Shown here one piece after another: positions 27,794-35,810 of a stretch of 64,000 nucleotides of DNA (the first letter of the stretch is position 1; every line of letters begins with the position of its first letter). This DNA is from CAYSBE01 sp046309355 (GTDB taxonomy: Bacteria; Bacteroidota; Bacteroidia; UKL13-3): assembly GCA_046309355.1 (NCBI GenBank), contig JBKCPL010000042.1:23837-87836 (forward strand). The letters are read 5' to 3'. The notes beneath the pieces are model-generated. The model did not search any database. It saw only the letters and a program-made list of their open reading frames with translations, and was not told the origin of the DNA. The translations under genes and the position numbers were made by a program.

Positions 27794-27842
27794 GCTGCTT
27801 CGCCAATAAAAAAAGTCGCTAGCCTATGGCTGCGACTTTTAG
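27787..27842 (-). repeat. Hairpin repeat, copy C (inverted), overlapping the tRNA-Ser terminator
   Basis: Read on the minus strand it begins CTAAAAGTCG like A and B, then has a different stem (CAGCC-ATA-GGCT inside GTCGC/GCGAC), then the shared stretch TTTTTTATTGGC, then GCAGC and GCAAAC-type sequence. It faces copy B, so 27731-27842 is an imperfect inverted pair. The hairpin part is also the tRNA-Ser terminator. Confidence 0.7.
27807..27842 (-). terminator. Terminator of tRNA-Ser
   Basis: On the minus strand, stem AAAGTCGC-AGCC / GGCT-(A)-GCGACTTT with loop ATA and a run of seven T, starting about six bases after the tRNA 3' end. Confidence 0.8.
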
Positions 27843-27847
27843 TTGGG

Positions 27848-27935
27848 CGGAGAGGGAGGGATTCGAACCCTCGACCCGCTTTGGGCGGATACACACTTTC
27901 CAGGCGTGCCAGTTCAACCACTCCTGCACCTCTCC
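27848..27935 (-). tRNA. tRNA-Ser(GGA)
   Basis: An 88-base class II tRNA. The acceptor stem GGAGAGG pairs fully with CCTCTCC, the anticodon loop is CTGGAAA (anticodon GGA, reading UCC/UCU), the T arm is GAGGG-TTCGAAT-CCCTC, and there is a long variable arm with a CCGC/GCGG stem, as in serine tRNAs. The discriminator is G. CCA is not encoded. Confidence 0.95.
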
Positions 27936-27991
27936 AAAAAGTTTACAAAGCTACTGCTACAAGCCGAACTTAGCAATAATAAAATTTCTCT

Positions 27992-27999
27992 TACCTTTG
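27992..27999 (+). promoter_or_regulatory. -7 box (TACCTTTG) for panD
   Basis: Exact TAnnTTTG match ending nine bases before the panD ATG, again implying a very short leader. Confidence 0.5.
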
Positions 28000-28008
28000 T
28001 CGCGCGTT

Positions 28009-28359
28009 ATGTATATTGAAGTATTAAAATCAAAAATTCACCGTGCTAAGCTCACCGAAACAGAGTTGCACTATGTTGGAAGCATTACTATTGATGAAGC
28101 GCTTATGGACGCTGCCAACCTTATCGAAAATGAAAAGGTACAGGTAGTAAACGTAAACAATGGGGAACGCTTAGAAACTTATGTTATTAAAGGAGAGCGT
28201 CATTCAGGAGTAATATGCCTTAACGGGCCCGCTGCCCGCAAAGGTTTTGTGGGCGACCACCTGATTATTATATCTTACGCCAGCATGAGTCAGGACGATG
28301 CCAGAAGCCATAAGCCGGTAGCTGTGTACCCCGATCATAACAACAAATTGCCTGCGTGA
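28009..28359 (+). CDS. panD: Aspartate 1-decarboxylase
   Basis: Pyruvoyl enzyme making beta-alanine for pantothenate and CoA, 116 residues from ATG 28009. The open frame extends upstream across the tRNA gene, but MYIEVLKSKIHRAKLTETEL is the conserved N-terminus. The self-cleavage site Gly24-Ser25 (HYVGSIT) is in its standard place, giving the pyruvoyl group on Ser25. Tyr58-type and Arg54-type segments (TYVIKGERHSG) and NGPAARKGFVGD are intact. The start of the next gene overlaps its stop (GTGA). Confidence 0.95.
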   Translation: MYIEVLKSKIHRAKLTETELHYVGSITIDEALMDAANLIENEKVQVVNVNNGERLETYVIKGERHSGVICLNGPAARKGFVGDHLIIISYASMSQDDARSHKPVAVYPDHNNKLPA

Positions 28360-29339
28360 AGCTCAAACAAGCCCTAAACTACCTGATAATTTTCGCGATT
28401 GGCGGAGTTTTCATGTACTTTGTTTTTAAGGGCATTGAGTGGAGTGAGCTAAGTCAAAAACTTCAAGGAGCCAACTATTACTGGATTGCGCTGGGTATGT
28501 TTGTTGGTGTTATTAGTCACTGGGTTAGGGCCTGGCGGGCTACCGCACTATATAAGCCTCTAGGCTTTAAGGTTTCCTCACTCCATAGTTTTTATGCAGT
28601 AATGGTAGGATATTTAGTTAACTACATCATCCCTAGGGCTGGCGAAGTTTCTCGCTGTGCTGTATTAAATAAAACAAACGATATACCCGTACAAAAATCG
28701 CTGGGAACAGTAATAACAGAACGAATAGTAGACATGGCCATTCTGCTTTGTATCCTGCTACTGGTTTTTGCCATGAATGTACAGCTCATACTTCAGTATG
28801 TAAATATGCAATTGCAGAGCCGTGCGGGTGCAGATTCTTCGGTAAGCAAGTTTGTTTATATCGGCATTGCGCTATTAGTAATTGCAGCAGGCTGGTTTCT
28901 GATTAAAAGAATGGCCTCACATCCGCTTGTACAAAAAATAAAACAAGTACTTACCGGTTTTGCTGAAGGTCTGCTCACCATCCGCTCTGTGGCCAACCCG
29001 GTTTTATTTCTCTTTCAATCCTTGGTTATCTGGCTGTGTTATATTTTGATGATGTACTTTTGCCTATTTGCCCTAAACGCTACATCTTTTCTTTCGTTTT
29101 ATGACACACTTGTAGTTTTTGCCATAGGAACATTGGGCATGATTATTCCAGCACCTGCGGCCGGTGCCGGCACTTATCATTTCGCTGTCATGCAGTCGCT
29201 ACTCTTATTTGGTGTTGCCGAATCGGATGGAATTGCTTTTGCTACATTGGTGCACGGTGTGCAAATGATTGTGCTTATGGCAATAGGTATTGTATGTTGT
29301 ATTCCGGTATTTTTGCTCAGAAAAAAAGTGACCGAATGA
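28356..29339 (+). CDS. LPG-synthase TM region/UPF0104 family membrane protein
   Basis: Integral inner-membrane protein, 327 residues, with about eight hydrophobic segments, of the lysylphosphatidylglycerol synthetase transmembrane-region (YbhN/AglD-like) family. The motif NYIIPRAGEVSR (near residue 90) and PAPAAGAGTYHFA near the C-terminus are the conserved family signatures. Members are linked to lipid or glycan flipping and transfer; the exact role is unknown. The start is GTG, overlapping the panD stop; the first ATG lies 18 codons in, within the first membrane helix. Confidence 0.82.
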   Translation: MKLKQALNYLIIFAIGGVFMYFVFKGIEWSELSQKLQGANYYWIALGMFVGVISHWVRAWRATALYKPLGFKVSSLHSFYAVMVGYLVNYIIPRAGEVSRCAVLNKTNDIPVQKSLGTVITERIVDMAILLCILLLVFAMNVQLILQYVNMQLQSRAGADSSVSKFVYIGIALLVIAAGWFLIKRMASHPLVQKIKQVLTGFAEGLLTIRSVANPVLFLFQSLVIWLCYILMMYFCLFALNATSFLSFYDTLVVFAIGTLGMIIPAPAAGAGTYHFAVMQSLLLFGVAESDGIAFATLVHGVQMIVLMAIGIVCCIPVFLLRKKVTE

Positions 29340-29839
29340 GTTTTGCTAAACGCATATCTGCTAAAATATATACCCGTGTTGATGAACTTGCACGTGCGAT
29401 TGACGCATGGCGCGAAAATGGAGATGTAATCGTTTTTACAAACGGCTGTTTTGATATCCTACATCGCGGACATGTCGATTATCTGGCGAAGGCTGCCGAT
29501 CAGGGAAACAAACTGATTATAGGAGTAAATACCGATGCATCTGTCCGCACATTAAAAGGAAAGAACCGGCCTATACAAGATGAAGAATCGAGGCTGCAAA
29601 TACTGGCTTCGCTCGCCTGTGTAGATGCAGTTATTTTATTTGACGAACCTACCCCTTACAACCTTATTGAAGCTTTACAGCCTGATGTATTGATAAAAGG
29701 CAGCGATTATAAACCCGAAGACATTGTGGGTTATGATATTGTAACTGCACGTGGTGGCCATGTAAAAACAATTGATTTTATACCTGGCTACAGCACATCG
29801 TTGATTGAAAAGCGCATTATAGATGGACGAGGAGAATAA
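29336..29839 (+). CDS. rfaE2: RfaE2-type heptose 1-phosphate nucleotidyltransferase
   Basis: Cytidylyltransferase-like enzyme, 167 residues from ATG 29336 (four-base overlap with the previous stop). The nucleotide-binding FTNGCFDILHRGH (HRGH at 43-46), the GVNTDASVRTLKG strand, the DEESRLQILASL helix and IKGSDYKPEDIVG match the C-terminal domain of HldE, which attaches AMP to D-glycero-beta-D-manno-heptose 1-phosphate for ADP-heptose. The kinase domain is not fused, as is usual in Bacteroidota. The product feeds LPS core or other glycans. Confidence 0.88.
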   Translation: MSFAKRISAKIYTRVDELARAIDAWRENGDVIVFTNGCFDILHRGHVDYLAKAADQGNKLIIGVNTDASVRTLKGKNRPIQDEESRLQILASLACVDAVILFDEPTPYNLIEALQPDVLIKGSDYKPEDIVGYDIVTARGGHVKTIDFIPGYSTSLIEKRIIDGRGE

Positions 29840-29841
29840 GT

Positions 29842-30276
29842 TTAGTAAAGCATAACGGATTCGGGCAGAAGCATTTTAACGTGCTCAATGTCGGCCTCCC
29901 AAAAGGTATCCCCTTCAGCCAAAAAACCGTATTTTTCATAAAAGCCTTTGGCTGTCATCTGGGCATGCAGATAAACCTTATTGCCTTGCCGGGGACAGTC
30001 ATTAACTACAGCCTTCAGCAGCAATTTACCAATACCCATGCTGCGAAACTCTTCCAGTACGGCAAACCGTTCGAGTTTGATGCCAGCAGAGGAAACGCGC
30101 CAACGGGCTGTGCCCGCTGGCGCGTTACCTACCCATGCAAGAAAATGGTGCGATTCATCTTCATACTCGTATTCTATTTCAGGTGGACAATTTTGCTCCA
30201 GTACAAACACGCGATGCCTTATTTGATGAGCAATAGCAAGGGTTTCGCGATCAGTTATGGGTACTACATTTACCAT
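29842..30276 (-). CDS. GNAT-family N-acetyltransferase
   Basis: Small acetyltransferase, 144 residues, resembling the ElaA-type GNAT group: RHRVFVLEQNCPPEIEYE near the N-terminus, the acetyl-CoA pyrophosphate loop RSMGIGKLLLKAV (R/Q-x-x-G-x-G), and KVYLHAQMTAKGFYEKYGF at the end. Substrate unknown. It converges on rfaE2 with two bases between stops and is divergent from the aldolase gene, sharing a compact bidirectional promoter. Confidence 0.85.
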   Translation of the reverse strand: MVNVVPITDRETLAIAHQIRHRVFVLEQNCPPEIEYEYEDESHHFLAWVGNAPAGTARWRVSSAGIKLERFAVLEEFRSMGIGKLLLKAVVNDCPRQGNKVYLHAQMTAKGFYEKYGFLAEGDTFWEADIEHVKMLLPESVMLY

Positions 30277-30299
30277 GAATATACATTCGAAATTTTAAT

Positions 30300-30307
30300 T
30301 ATGTTTG
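30300..30307 (+). promoter_or_regulatory. -7 box (TATGTTTG) for the aldolase gene
   Basis: Exact TAnnTTTG match 24 bases before the aldolase ATG, abutting the opposite-strand box; together they form GTTTGCAAAC. Confidence 0.5.
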
Positions 30308-30340
30308 CAAACTTAATTTTTATCTGCAACCATGAGCAAA
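30308..30340 (-). promoter_or_regulatory. Promoter of the GNAT gene (TTTG-N21-TAAGTTTG)
   Basis: On the minus strand the -7 box TAAGTTTG is at 30308-30315 and the -33 TTTG at 30337-30340, a 21-base spacer. The -33 element lies inside the first codons of the aldolase gene. Confidence 0.6.
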
Positions 30341-31384
30341 ATAGTTGAATTACTTGGTGATAAAGCTGAAAGCTTATTAAACCACGAATGTAAAACCGTT
30401 AGCAAACAGCATATTCATGCACCAGGCCCTGATTTTGTTGACCGCATATTCGGCCAATCGAATCGTAACCCTCAAGTTTTGAGAAGCTTGCAATCACTTT
30501 ATGGCAATGGCCGTTTAGCCAATACCGGCTATCTGTCTATACTCCCTGTTGATCAGGGTATTGAACATTCGGCAGGTGCTTCCTTTGCTCCCAATCCCAT
30601 TTATTTTGACCCTGAAAATATTGTTAAGCTTGCCATAGAAGGAGGCTGTAATGCAGTAGCTTCAACTTACGGTGTTTTGGCTGCATGCTCCCGTAAATAT
30701 GCTCACCGCATCCCGTTTATCGTAAAAATAAATCACAACGAATTTCTGAGCTACCCCAATAAATTTGATCAAATCATGTTTGGCAGTGTTGATGAAGCGT
30801 GGAATCTGGGTGCTGTAGCTGTTGGTGCCACTATATATTTTGGTTCTGACGAATCAACTCGGCAGATACAAGAAGTGGCTGCTGCATTTGAGCGGGCTCA
30901 CGAATTGGGAATGGCTACTATTTTGTGGTGTTATCTACGCAACGGCTCATTCAAAAAAGACGGTGTTGATTACCACACAGCTGCTGATTTAACAGCTCAG
31001 GCAAATCACCTGGGTGTGACTATTCAGGCCGATATTATCAAACAAAAGTTACCGAATACCAATGGCGGCTACACCGCATTGAATTTTGGTAAGACACACG
31101 AGAAAGTATACACTCAACTTTCGTCTAACAACCCTATTGACCTTACCCGTTATCAGGTTGCTAATTGCTATATGGGACGTCAGGGATTAATCAATTCGGG
31201 CGGAGAAAGCAAAGGAGCTTCTGATATGGCCGAGGCGGTATTTACTGCGGTTGTAAACAAACGTGCAGGTGGACAAGGTTTAATTTCGGGACGTAAAGCG
31301 TTTCAGAAGCCTATGAACGAAGGAGTGTCGTTGTTAAATGCCATACAAGACGTATATCTGGATTCAACCATTACACTGGCGTAA
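30332..31384 (+). CDS. fbaB: Class I fructose-bisphosphate aldolase
   Basis: Schiff-base (class I, DhnA/FbaB-type) aldolase of glycolysis and gluconeogenesis, 350 residues. The characteristic LPVDQGIEHSAG (near residue 70), IPFIVKINHNEF, GATIYFGS and NCYMGRQGLINSGGES segments are present. It belongs to the bacterial/archaeal FbaB group and not to the metal-dependent class II enzyme. Probably single-gene or with accD 60 bases downstream. Confidence 0.92.
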   Translation: MSKIVELLGDKAESLLNHECKTVSKQHIHAPGPDFVDRIFGQSNRNPQVLRSLQSLYGNGRLANTGYLSILPVDQGIEHSAGASFAPNPIYFDPENIVKLAIEGGCNAVASTYGVLAACSRKYAHRIPFIVKINHNEFLSYPNKFDQIMFGSVDEAWNLGAVAVGATIYFGSDESTRQIQEVAAAFERAHELGMATILWCYLRNGSFKKDGVDYHTAADLTAQANHLGVTIQADIIKQKLPNTNGGYTALNFGKTHEKVYTQLSSNNPIDLTRYQVANCYMGRQGLINSGGESKGASDMAEAVFTAVVNKRAGGQGLISGRKAFQKPMNEGVSLLNAIQDVYLDSTITLA

Positions 31385-31444
31385 TGATAACTGAGCCGGT
31401 GGCTCATACCATGCAGGCGATTAGTTTTAATAAAGTAGTAGAAC

Positions 31445-32308
31445 ATGAGCTGGTTTAAACGTGTAAAAGAAGGTATTACCACTTCAACCGATGAGAAAAA
31501 ATCGGTGCCTGATGGATTGTGGCATAAATGTCCGAGATGTAAAAATGCCGTATTGGCTAAGGATCATGAATCGAACTGCTATGTATGTGTCAGCTGTAAT
31601 TACCACGATAAAATAGGTTCGCACGAATACTTCAATCTGCTTTTCGATAACGGGAACTATGAAGAACTTTTTTCCGGTATAAATCCTACCGACCCGCTGA
31701 GCTTTGTAGATACCAAAGATTATAAATCGCGCCTTACCGAATCACAAAAGAAGACAGAACTCACTGATGCATTACGAGTTGCAGTTGGCGAGGTAAATGG
31801 CCTTCCTTTGGTTATTGCGTGCATGGATTTCAATTTTATTGGCGGATCAATGGGTTCGGTGATGGGTGAGAAAATAGCACGTGGAATTGATTATGCACGT
31901 GAGCACAAAAAGCCGTTTATGATTATTTCAAAATCTGGTGGTGCCCGAATGATGGAGGCTGCTTTCTCGCTTATGCAAATGGCTAAAACGTCAGCCAAAC
32001 TGGCTTTACTGGGAAAAGAGGGTATCCCTTACATCTCGTTACTTACCGATCCTACAACAGGCGGTGTTACCGCATCATTTGCCATGCTAGGCGATTTCAA
32101 TATTGCTGAGCCCGAGGCTTTAATAGGATTTGCCGGACCTCGTGTTATTCGTGAGACAATAGGAAAAGATTTGCCTAAGGGTTTTCAAAGTTCTGAATTT
32201 TTGCTGGAACATGGATTTGTTGACATGATTGTGCCACGTACGCAGCTTAAAGCAAAACTGGCAACACTCCTTTCACTCATACTTGGTAAAGAGGCTGTGC
32301 AGCCATAG
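31445..32308 (+). CDS. accD: Acetyl-CoA carboxylase carboxyltransferase beta subunit
   Basis: Carboxyltransferase beta subunit that with AccA moves CO2 from carboxybiotin to acetyl-CoA, the first step of fatty-acid synthesis; 287 residues. The N-terminal zinc ribbon is C29-x2-C32 and C48-x2-C51 (KCPRC, CVSC), and the crotonase-type core shows GGSMGSVMGEKI, SGGARMMEA and DPTTGGVTASFA. accA is not in the window. It converges on the DUF4340 gene with only nine bases between stops. Confidence 0.95.
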   Translation: MSWFKRVKEGITTSTDEKKSVPDGLWHKCPRCKNAVLAKDHESNCYVCVSCNYHDKIGSHEYFNLLFDNGNYEELFSGINPTDPLSFVDTKDYKSRLTESQKKTELTDALRVAVGEVNGLPLVIACMDFNFIGGSMGSVMGEKIARGIDYAREHKKPFMIISKSGGARMMEAAFSLMQMAKTSAKLALLGKEGIPYISLLTDPTTGGVTASFAMLGDFNIAEPEALIGFAGPRVIRETIGKDLPKGFQSSEFLLEHGFVDMIVPRTQLKAKLATLLSLILGKEAVQP

Positions 32309-32317
32309 AACGTAAAC

Positions 32318-33334
32318 TTATTTTCGGGGAACAAAATCGCCTGCATGCTTGAATAAGCGGCCAAAGTTGTAGTGCTGTATATAGGCTACCTCTTTTTCAT
32401 CATCAATAAATGCAAAATATTTATCGGGGTCAAATTCGTATGCTTTGCCTGTTTCTTCATCAACACGCGATTTAGTTCTGCGGTCAACCGGTTTAAAATG
32501 TACCTGCACTCGTTTTGATTTGCCTGAATTCAAGTGTACATCCATGATACAATAAGGTGTAGATTGACGAAGAGAATCGGCAACTGTTGGCGGAATATCT
32601 TCATCGTATCCTTCAAAATACAGGTTATTGAAAGATGACAAGTAATACCTGACAAATCCGGTATCATAAGGTATATCCAGATTTAACTCTTTACTGTAAA
32701 CCCTGACAACGGGTGTTGAGTTATCTAATTCGAATGATGCATTCTTCTTCATTGGATACGATACACTTACATGCTTAATCTGTTCGGCAGTGAATGTGAA
32801 TACGGCTCTGGTTTTCCATTTAATCGGATAAACATTAAAACGTGGTGTAAGGTAACCGACAAAACCCGGGATGTGAGTAACAAAAGGCGTTGATGAACCT
32901 TCTATCATCATGTAGGTGCCTGTGTGGTCGGCTGTAGCACCTCCTACATAAATGGTTTTAATCAACTCTTCTCCTGAATAAAGTTCTACCTTCACGGCAT
33001 TGGCGGCCATCAATGCAACCATTGAGTTATATTCAGCTTCCGTAAGCGGATTGCGAACCTCTACATCATGCAGTGTAGCTTTTACTAAATTTATTTTTTG
33101 CACATCAGCAGGCCAAGTATTGTTTACCATCCATTCTCCCTCTGCATTTCGTTGCAACACTACTTTATGGTTGCGCTTATCCGCTATAAATATTTTAGTA
33201 ATGGATGCCGTATCGGAGATGGAAAAATCCTTGCGTGCAGCCTTAAATGTGCTCCAGGGTTTATTGACAACTATAAAATAGATAGCTGCAAATACCAAAG
33301 TTAGTAGGAGTAATAACCTAATGTTTTTGTTCAT
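32318..33334 (-). CDS. DUF4340 protein of the gliding ABC-transporter operon
   Basis: A 338-residue protein with one N-terminal membrane anchor (residues about 5-25) and a large extracytoplasmic part matching DUF4340 (SITKIFIADKRNHKVVLQR, GEWMVNNTWPADV, TYMMIEGSSTPFVTHIPGF). In Bacteroidota and other phyla such proteins accompany GldG-type ABC auxiliary subunits, and here it lies 25 bases after gldG. A structural part of the transporter is likely, but the function is not established. Confidence 0.8.
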   Translation of the reverse strand: MNKNIRLLLLLTLVFAAIYFIVVNKPWSTFKAARKDFSISDTASITKIFIADKRNHKVVLQRNAEGEWMVNNTWPADVQKINLVKATLHDVEVRNPLTEAEYNSMVALMAANAVKVELYSGEELIKTIYVGGATADHTGTYMMIEGSSTPFVTHIPGFVGYLTPRFNVYPIKWKTRAVFTFTAEQIKHVSVSYPMKKNASFELDNSTPVVRVYSKELNLDIPYDTGFVRYYLSSFNNLYFEGYDEDIPPTVADSLRQSTPYCIMDVHLNSGKSKRVQVHFKPVDRRTKSRVDEETGKAYEFDPDKYFAFIDDEKEVAYIQHYNFGRLFKHAGDFVPRK

Positions 33335-33359
33335 GGTGTAGGCTTATTTTGAATAGTCA

Positions 33360-35057
33360 TTACCCAACGTATTTACGTTGCCTGATGTAACGGTTTATGA
33401 TTCCGAACAGTAGTACCAGTAAAACCGGAAAAACCGTATTGATTGTTTGCCAATACGTGCGCTCCCGTTTTATTTTACTTTTATTCAGCAGACGAAGTGT
33501 AATTTCTTTCGCTCGTACTTCAATTATTCCTGAATCATCACACAGGTAATCCACGCAATTCAGTACAAACCGTTTATTGCCAAACTGCTGATTGGTGAAG
33601 CGGTTATAGCCCAATGGAAAAACCTCACCAGTTGATTTTTTGCGCTGATTGCGAATAATATCGCCATCCGAAACAACAATCATGCGGTTGTACTCAATTT
33701 TGTCTTTGTAGGGCAATGAGGGATCTGGAGTAGCACCCGGTCGGTACTGAAATATGGAATTAAACTGCCCTTCGAGTAAAACAGCTGTGGCAAAACCTTG
33801 TGATACATATAAGGACGGATCGGGTTTTGAACGTGCCACATTCAAATCAACGCGCACAGGCGCACCTATACTTCGTGAATATGGAGATGTTCTGAGCAAT
33901 ACTTTTTTTGTAATAAATTTATTGGCTGTGGTATCGATACTGGCTGCGAATTGAAGCCACACTGGGTCCAGGTTTTTCACTACCGGATGATCGATGGAGG
34001 GAGACACAATAGGATAAAAAACCCATGGAACAAGTTTTTGCTGTGGCATACCGCTGCGCACGGAAGCCAGAATTGGAATACGTTCGCATTGCAAATCCTG
34101 AATAACATCACGGTTGATGCGAATGCCGTATCTGAACAAAATATCATCAAGTCCAAGGCTGTAGTCGGCTGTTACAAATTGCGGTTCAGCTTGCAGGCTA
34201 TCCATGTCGGCAATTTGTGTTTCAACCAGCCACAGCACTTTACCTCCGTGCATGATAAACTGATCAATTTTGAATTTATCGTAATCGTTAAACGGCAATG
34301 TGGGCCGGGCTATTATCAATGCCGCGTAGTTGTGTAATTCGCCAGGAGGTATGGATGATAATGGAATACGTTTTACATCGTAATACTGTTCCATTTCTGC
34401 CTGTGCATCGGCTACATCCCAACGGCCGAGCTCACCGTGATCATCGGTGAAGGCTACCTTTAGTGTTTTATTTGCTGTAGCTTTACGTAACACATTAGCC
34501 ACTTCGTACTCCAGCAATTCTATCGAACTATTGATTACATCTTCAGGATTAGCACCAAACTGCCCTTTCAAAAAATTAACGGGAATCTCTTTGCCTTTGT
34601 AATAAAACAATGCACCGGGAACAATAATTTTCTGTGCAGATTCATCGTCTTTACGTATTTGTACATTGGTGGGCTGTAGCCCTTTGGAGACCAGTTCCTC
34701 AACAATATCGGATGACTTCCGTTGATCAGCATCAGCAAACGGGTCTATAAATTCATACTGTATTTTACCGTTACTGTATACGGCAAATTCATCCAGCATT
34801 TCTTTGGTGGCTCGGCTTAAACGTTTAAACCCGGCAGGAAATTCGCCTTCCAGATATACCTTGGCATACATCACTTCATCCACTTTAGCGGCCAGGTTCT
34901 TGCTGGCATCTGACAGCGTGTATCTTTTTTCTTTGGTTAAATCGATACGTATGAAATAAGCTGAGAAAATTAAATTGGCAAAAACAACTAATGCCAATAC
35001 CAATACCAGTTCGGTGATTGCCTGTTTACGTGGTGAAGATGTGGATTGTACTTTCAT
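33360..35057 (-). CDS. gldG: Gliding motility ABC transporter auxiliary protein GldG
   Basis: GldG, 565 residues from the ATG at 35057 (a TTG at 35066 is in frame but weaker). It has an N-terminal membrane helix, a large periplasmic ABC_transp_aux domain (KAYLEGEFPAGFKRL-like segment YAKVYLEGEFPAGF, GELGRWDVADAQ, ARPTLPFNDYDKFKIDQF) and a C-terminal membrane helix TVFPVLLVLLFGIINRYI. With GldF and GldA it forms the ABC transporter required for gliding in Flavobacterium johnsoniae. It follows gldF by 10 bases. Confidence 0.9.
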   Translation of the reverse strand: MKVQSTSSPRKQAITELVLVLALVVFANLIFSAYFIRIDLTKEKRYTLSDASKNLAAKVDEVMYAKVYLEGEFPAGFKRLSRATKEMLDEFAVYSNGKIQYEFIDPFADADQRKSSDIVEELVSKGLQPTNVQIRKDDESAQKIIVPGALFYYKGKEIPVNFLKGQFGANPEDVINSSIELLEYEVANVLRKATANKTLKVAFTDDHGELGRWDVADAQAEMEQYYDVKRIPLSSIPPGELHNYAALIIARPTLPFNDYDKFKIDQFIMHGGKVLWLVETQIADMDSLQAEPQFVTADYSLGLDDILFRYGIRINRDVIQDLQCERIPILASVRSGMPQQKLVPWVFYPIVSPSIDHPVVKNLDPVWLQFAASIDTTANKFITKKVLLRTSPYSRSIGAPVRVDLNVARSKPDPSLYVSQGFATAVLLEGQFNSIFQYRPGATPDPSLPYKDKIEYNRMIVVSDGDIIRNQRKKSTGEVFPLGYNRFTNQQFGNKRFVLNCVDYLCDDSGIIEVRAKEITLRLLNKSKIKRERTYWQTINTVFPVLLVLLFGIINRYIRQRKYVG

Positions 35058-35067
35058 GCCTATCAAT

Positions 35068-35799
35068 TTACCATTTACGAGAACCGAACACTGTTTTTGT
35101 ACCCCAAATAAATGCCAGATTGAAGGTGATGAAATAAATCAAATCACGAGAGTCGATTACACCTCGGCTTATAGATTGATAGTGTGCGCTAATTCCAAGC
35201 GATGCCACTACACTGTCCCATGTGCCCAATAAATTAAAGTTGGCCAGCAAATCGAATAGTGAATAAAAACTATAGCACAAGAACATGGATACGATGAACG
35301 ATACAATCTGATTATCGGTGATGGCAGAGGCAAAAATACCAATGGCCACGAAAGATGATGCAAGTAGAATTAATCCGATATATGAGCCCATAACAGAACC
35401 CACATCTATATTGCCCTGCGGTGCGCCTAATTCATACACCGTATAAACATAAATTAGCGTGGGCAGCAATGAAAATATAACCAGTGTCACACCGGCAAAA
35501 TACTTGCCTAAAATTATTGCAGTATCTGTTATGGGCTTGGTGGTAAGTACCTCAATTGTACCCGATTTTTTTTCTTCACTGAATGACCTCATGGTAATAG
35601 CCGAAATCAGGAAAATAAATAGCCACGGTGCCATACCAAACAATGTATCCAGGTTGGAATACCCCATGTCAAATACATTGTAGTCGGGCAGTATCCACAT
35701 GAATAAGCCTGTGGCTATTAAAAACACAATCATCACCACATAAGCAATGAGCGAACTTAAAAAGCTGCGTATTTCTTTTTTAAAAATTACGTACATCAT
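35068..35799 (-). CDS. gldF: Gliding motility ABC transporter permease GldF
   Basis: ABC-2-type permease, 243 residues, with six hydrophobic helices, starting MMYVIFKKEIRSFLSSLIAYV. The cytoplasmic loop MRSFSEEKKSGTIEVLTTKPI (split over residues about 67-87) is the conserved coupling region of this permease family. It pairs with the ATPase encoded 11 bases upstream and with GldG just downstream. Confidence 0.92.
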   Translation of the reverse strand: MMYVIFKKEIRSFLSSLIAYVVMIVFLIATGLFMWILPDYNVFDMGYSNLDTLFGMAPWLFIFLISAITMRSFSEEKKSGTIEVLTTKPITDTAIILGKYFAGVTLVIFSLLPTLIYVYTVYELGAPQGNIDVGSVMGSYIGLILLASSFVAIGIFASAITDNQIVSFIVSMFLCYSFYSLFDLLANFNLLGTWDSVVASLGISAHYQSISRGVIDSRDLIYFITFNLAFIWGTKTVFGSRKW

Positions 35800-35810
35800 T
35801 TCTTACCGCG

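Larger units (their letters stand above)
27445..27847. other. 403-base gene-free region with repeats and hairpins
   Basis: No credible gene. From 27445 to about 27620 I see only the upstream region of the PNGase-like gene and AT-rich sequence. From 27622 to 27842 there are three related hairpin repeats (listed separately), the last serving as terminator of tRNA-Ser. Confidence 0.7.

Noticed and set aside
27704..27973. An open frame of 89 codons across the tRNA-Ser region
   Set aside because: It runs through the tRNA gene and hairpin repeats; translation of a structural RNA and repeats is not credible.
33951..34337. A 128-residue + strand frame inside gldG
   Set aside because: Shadow of gldG; no motif, no upstream signal.
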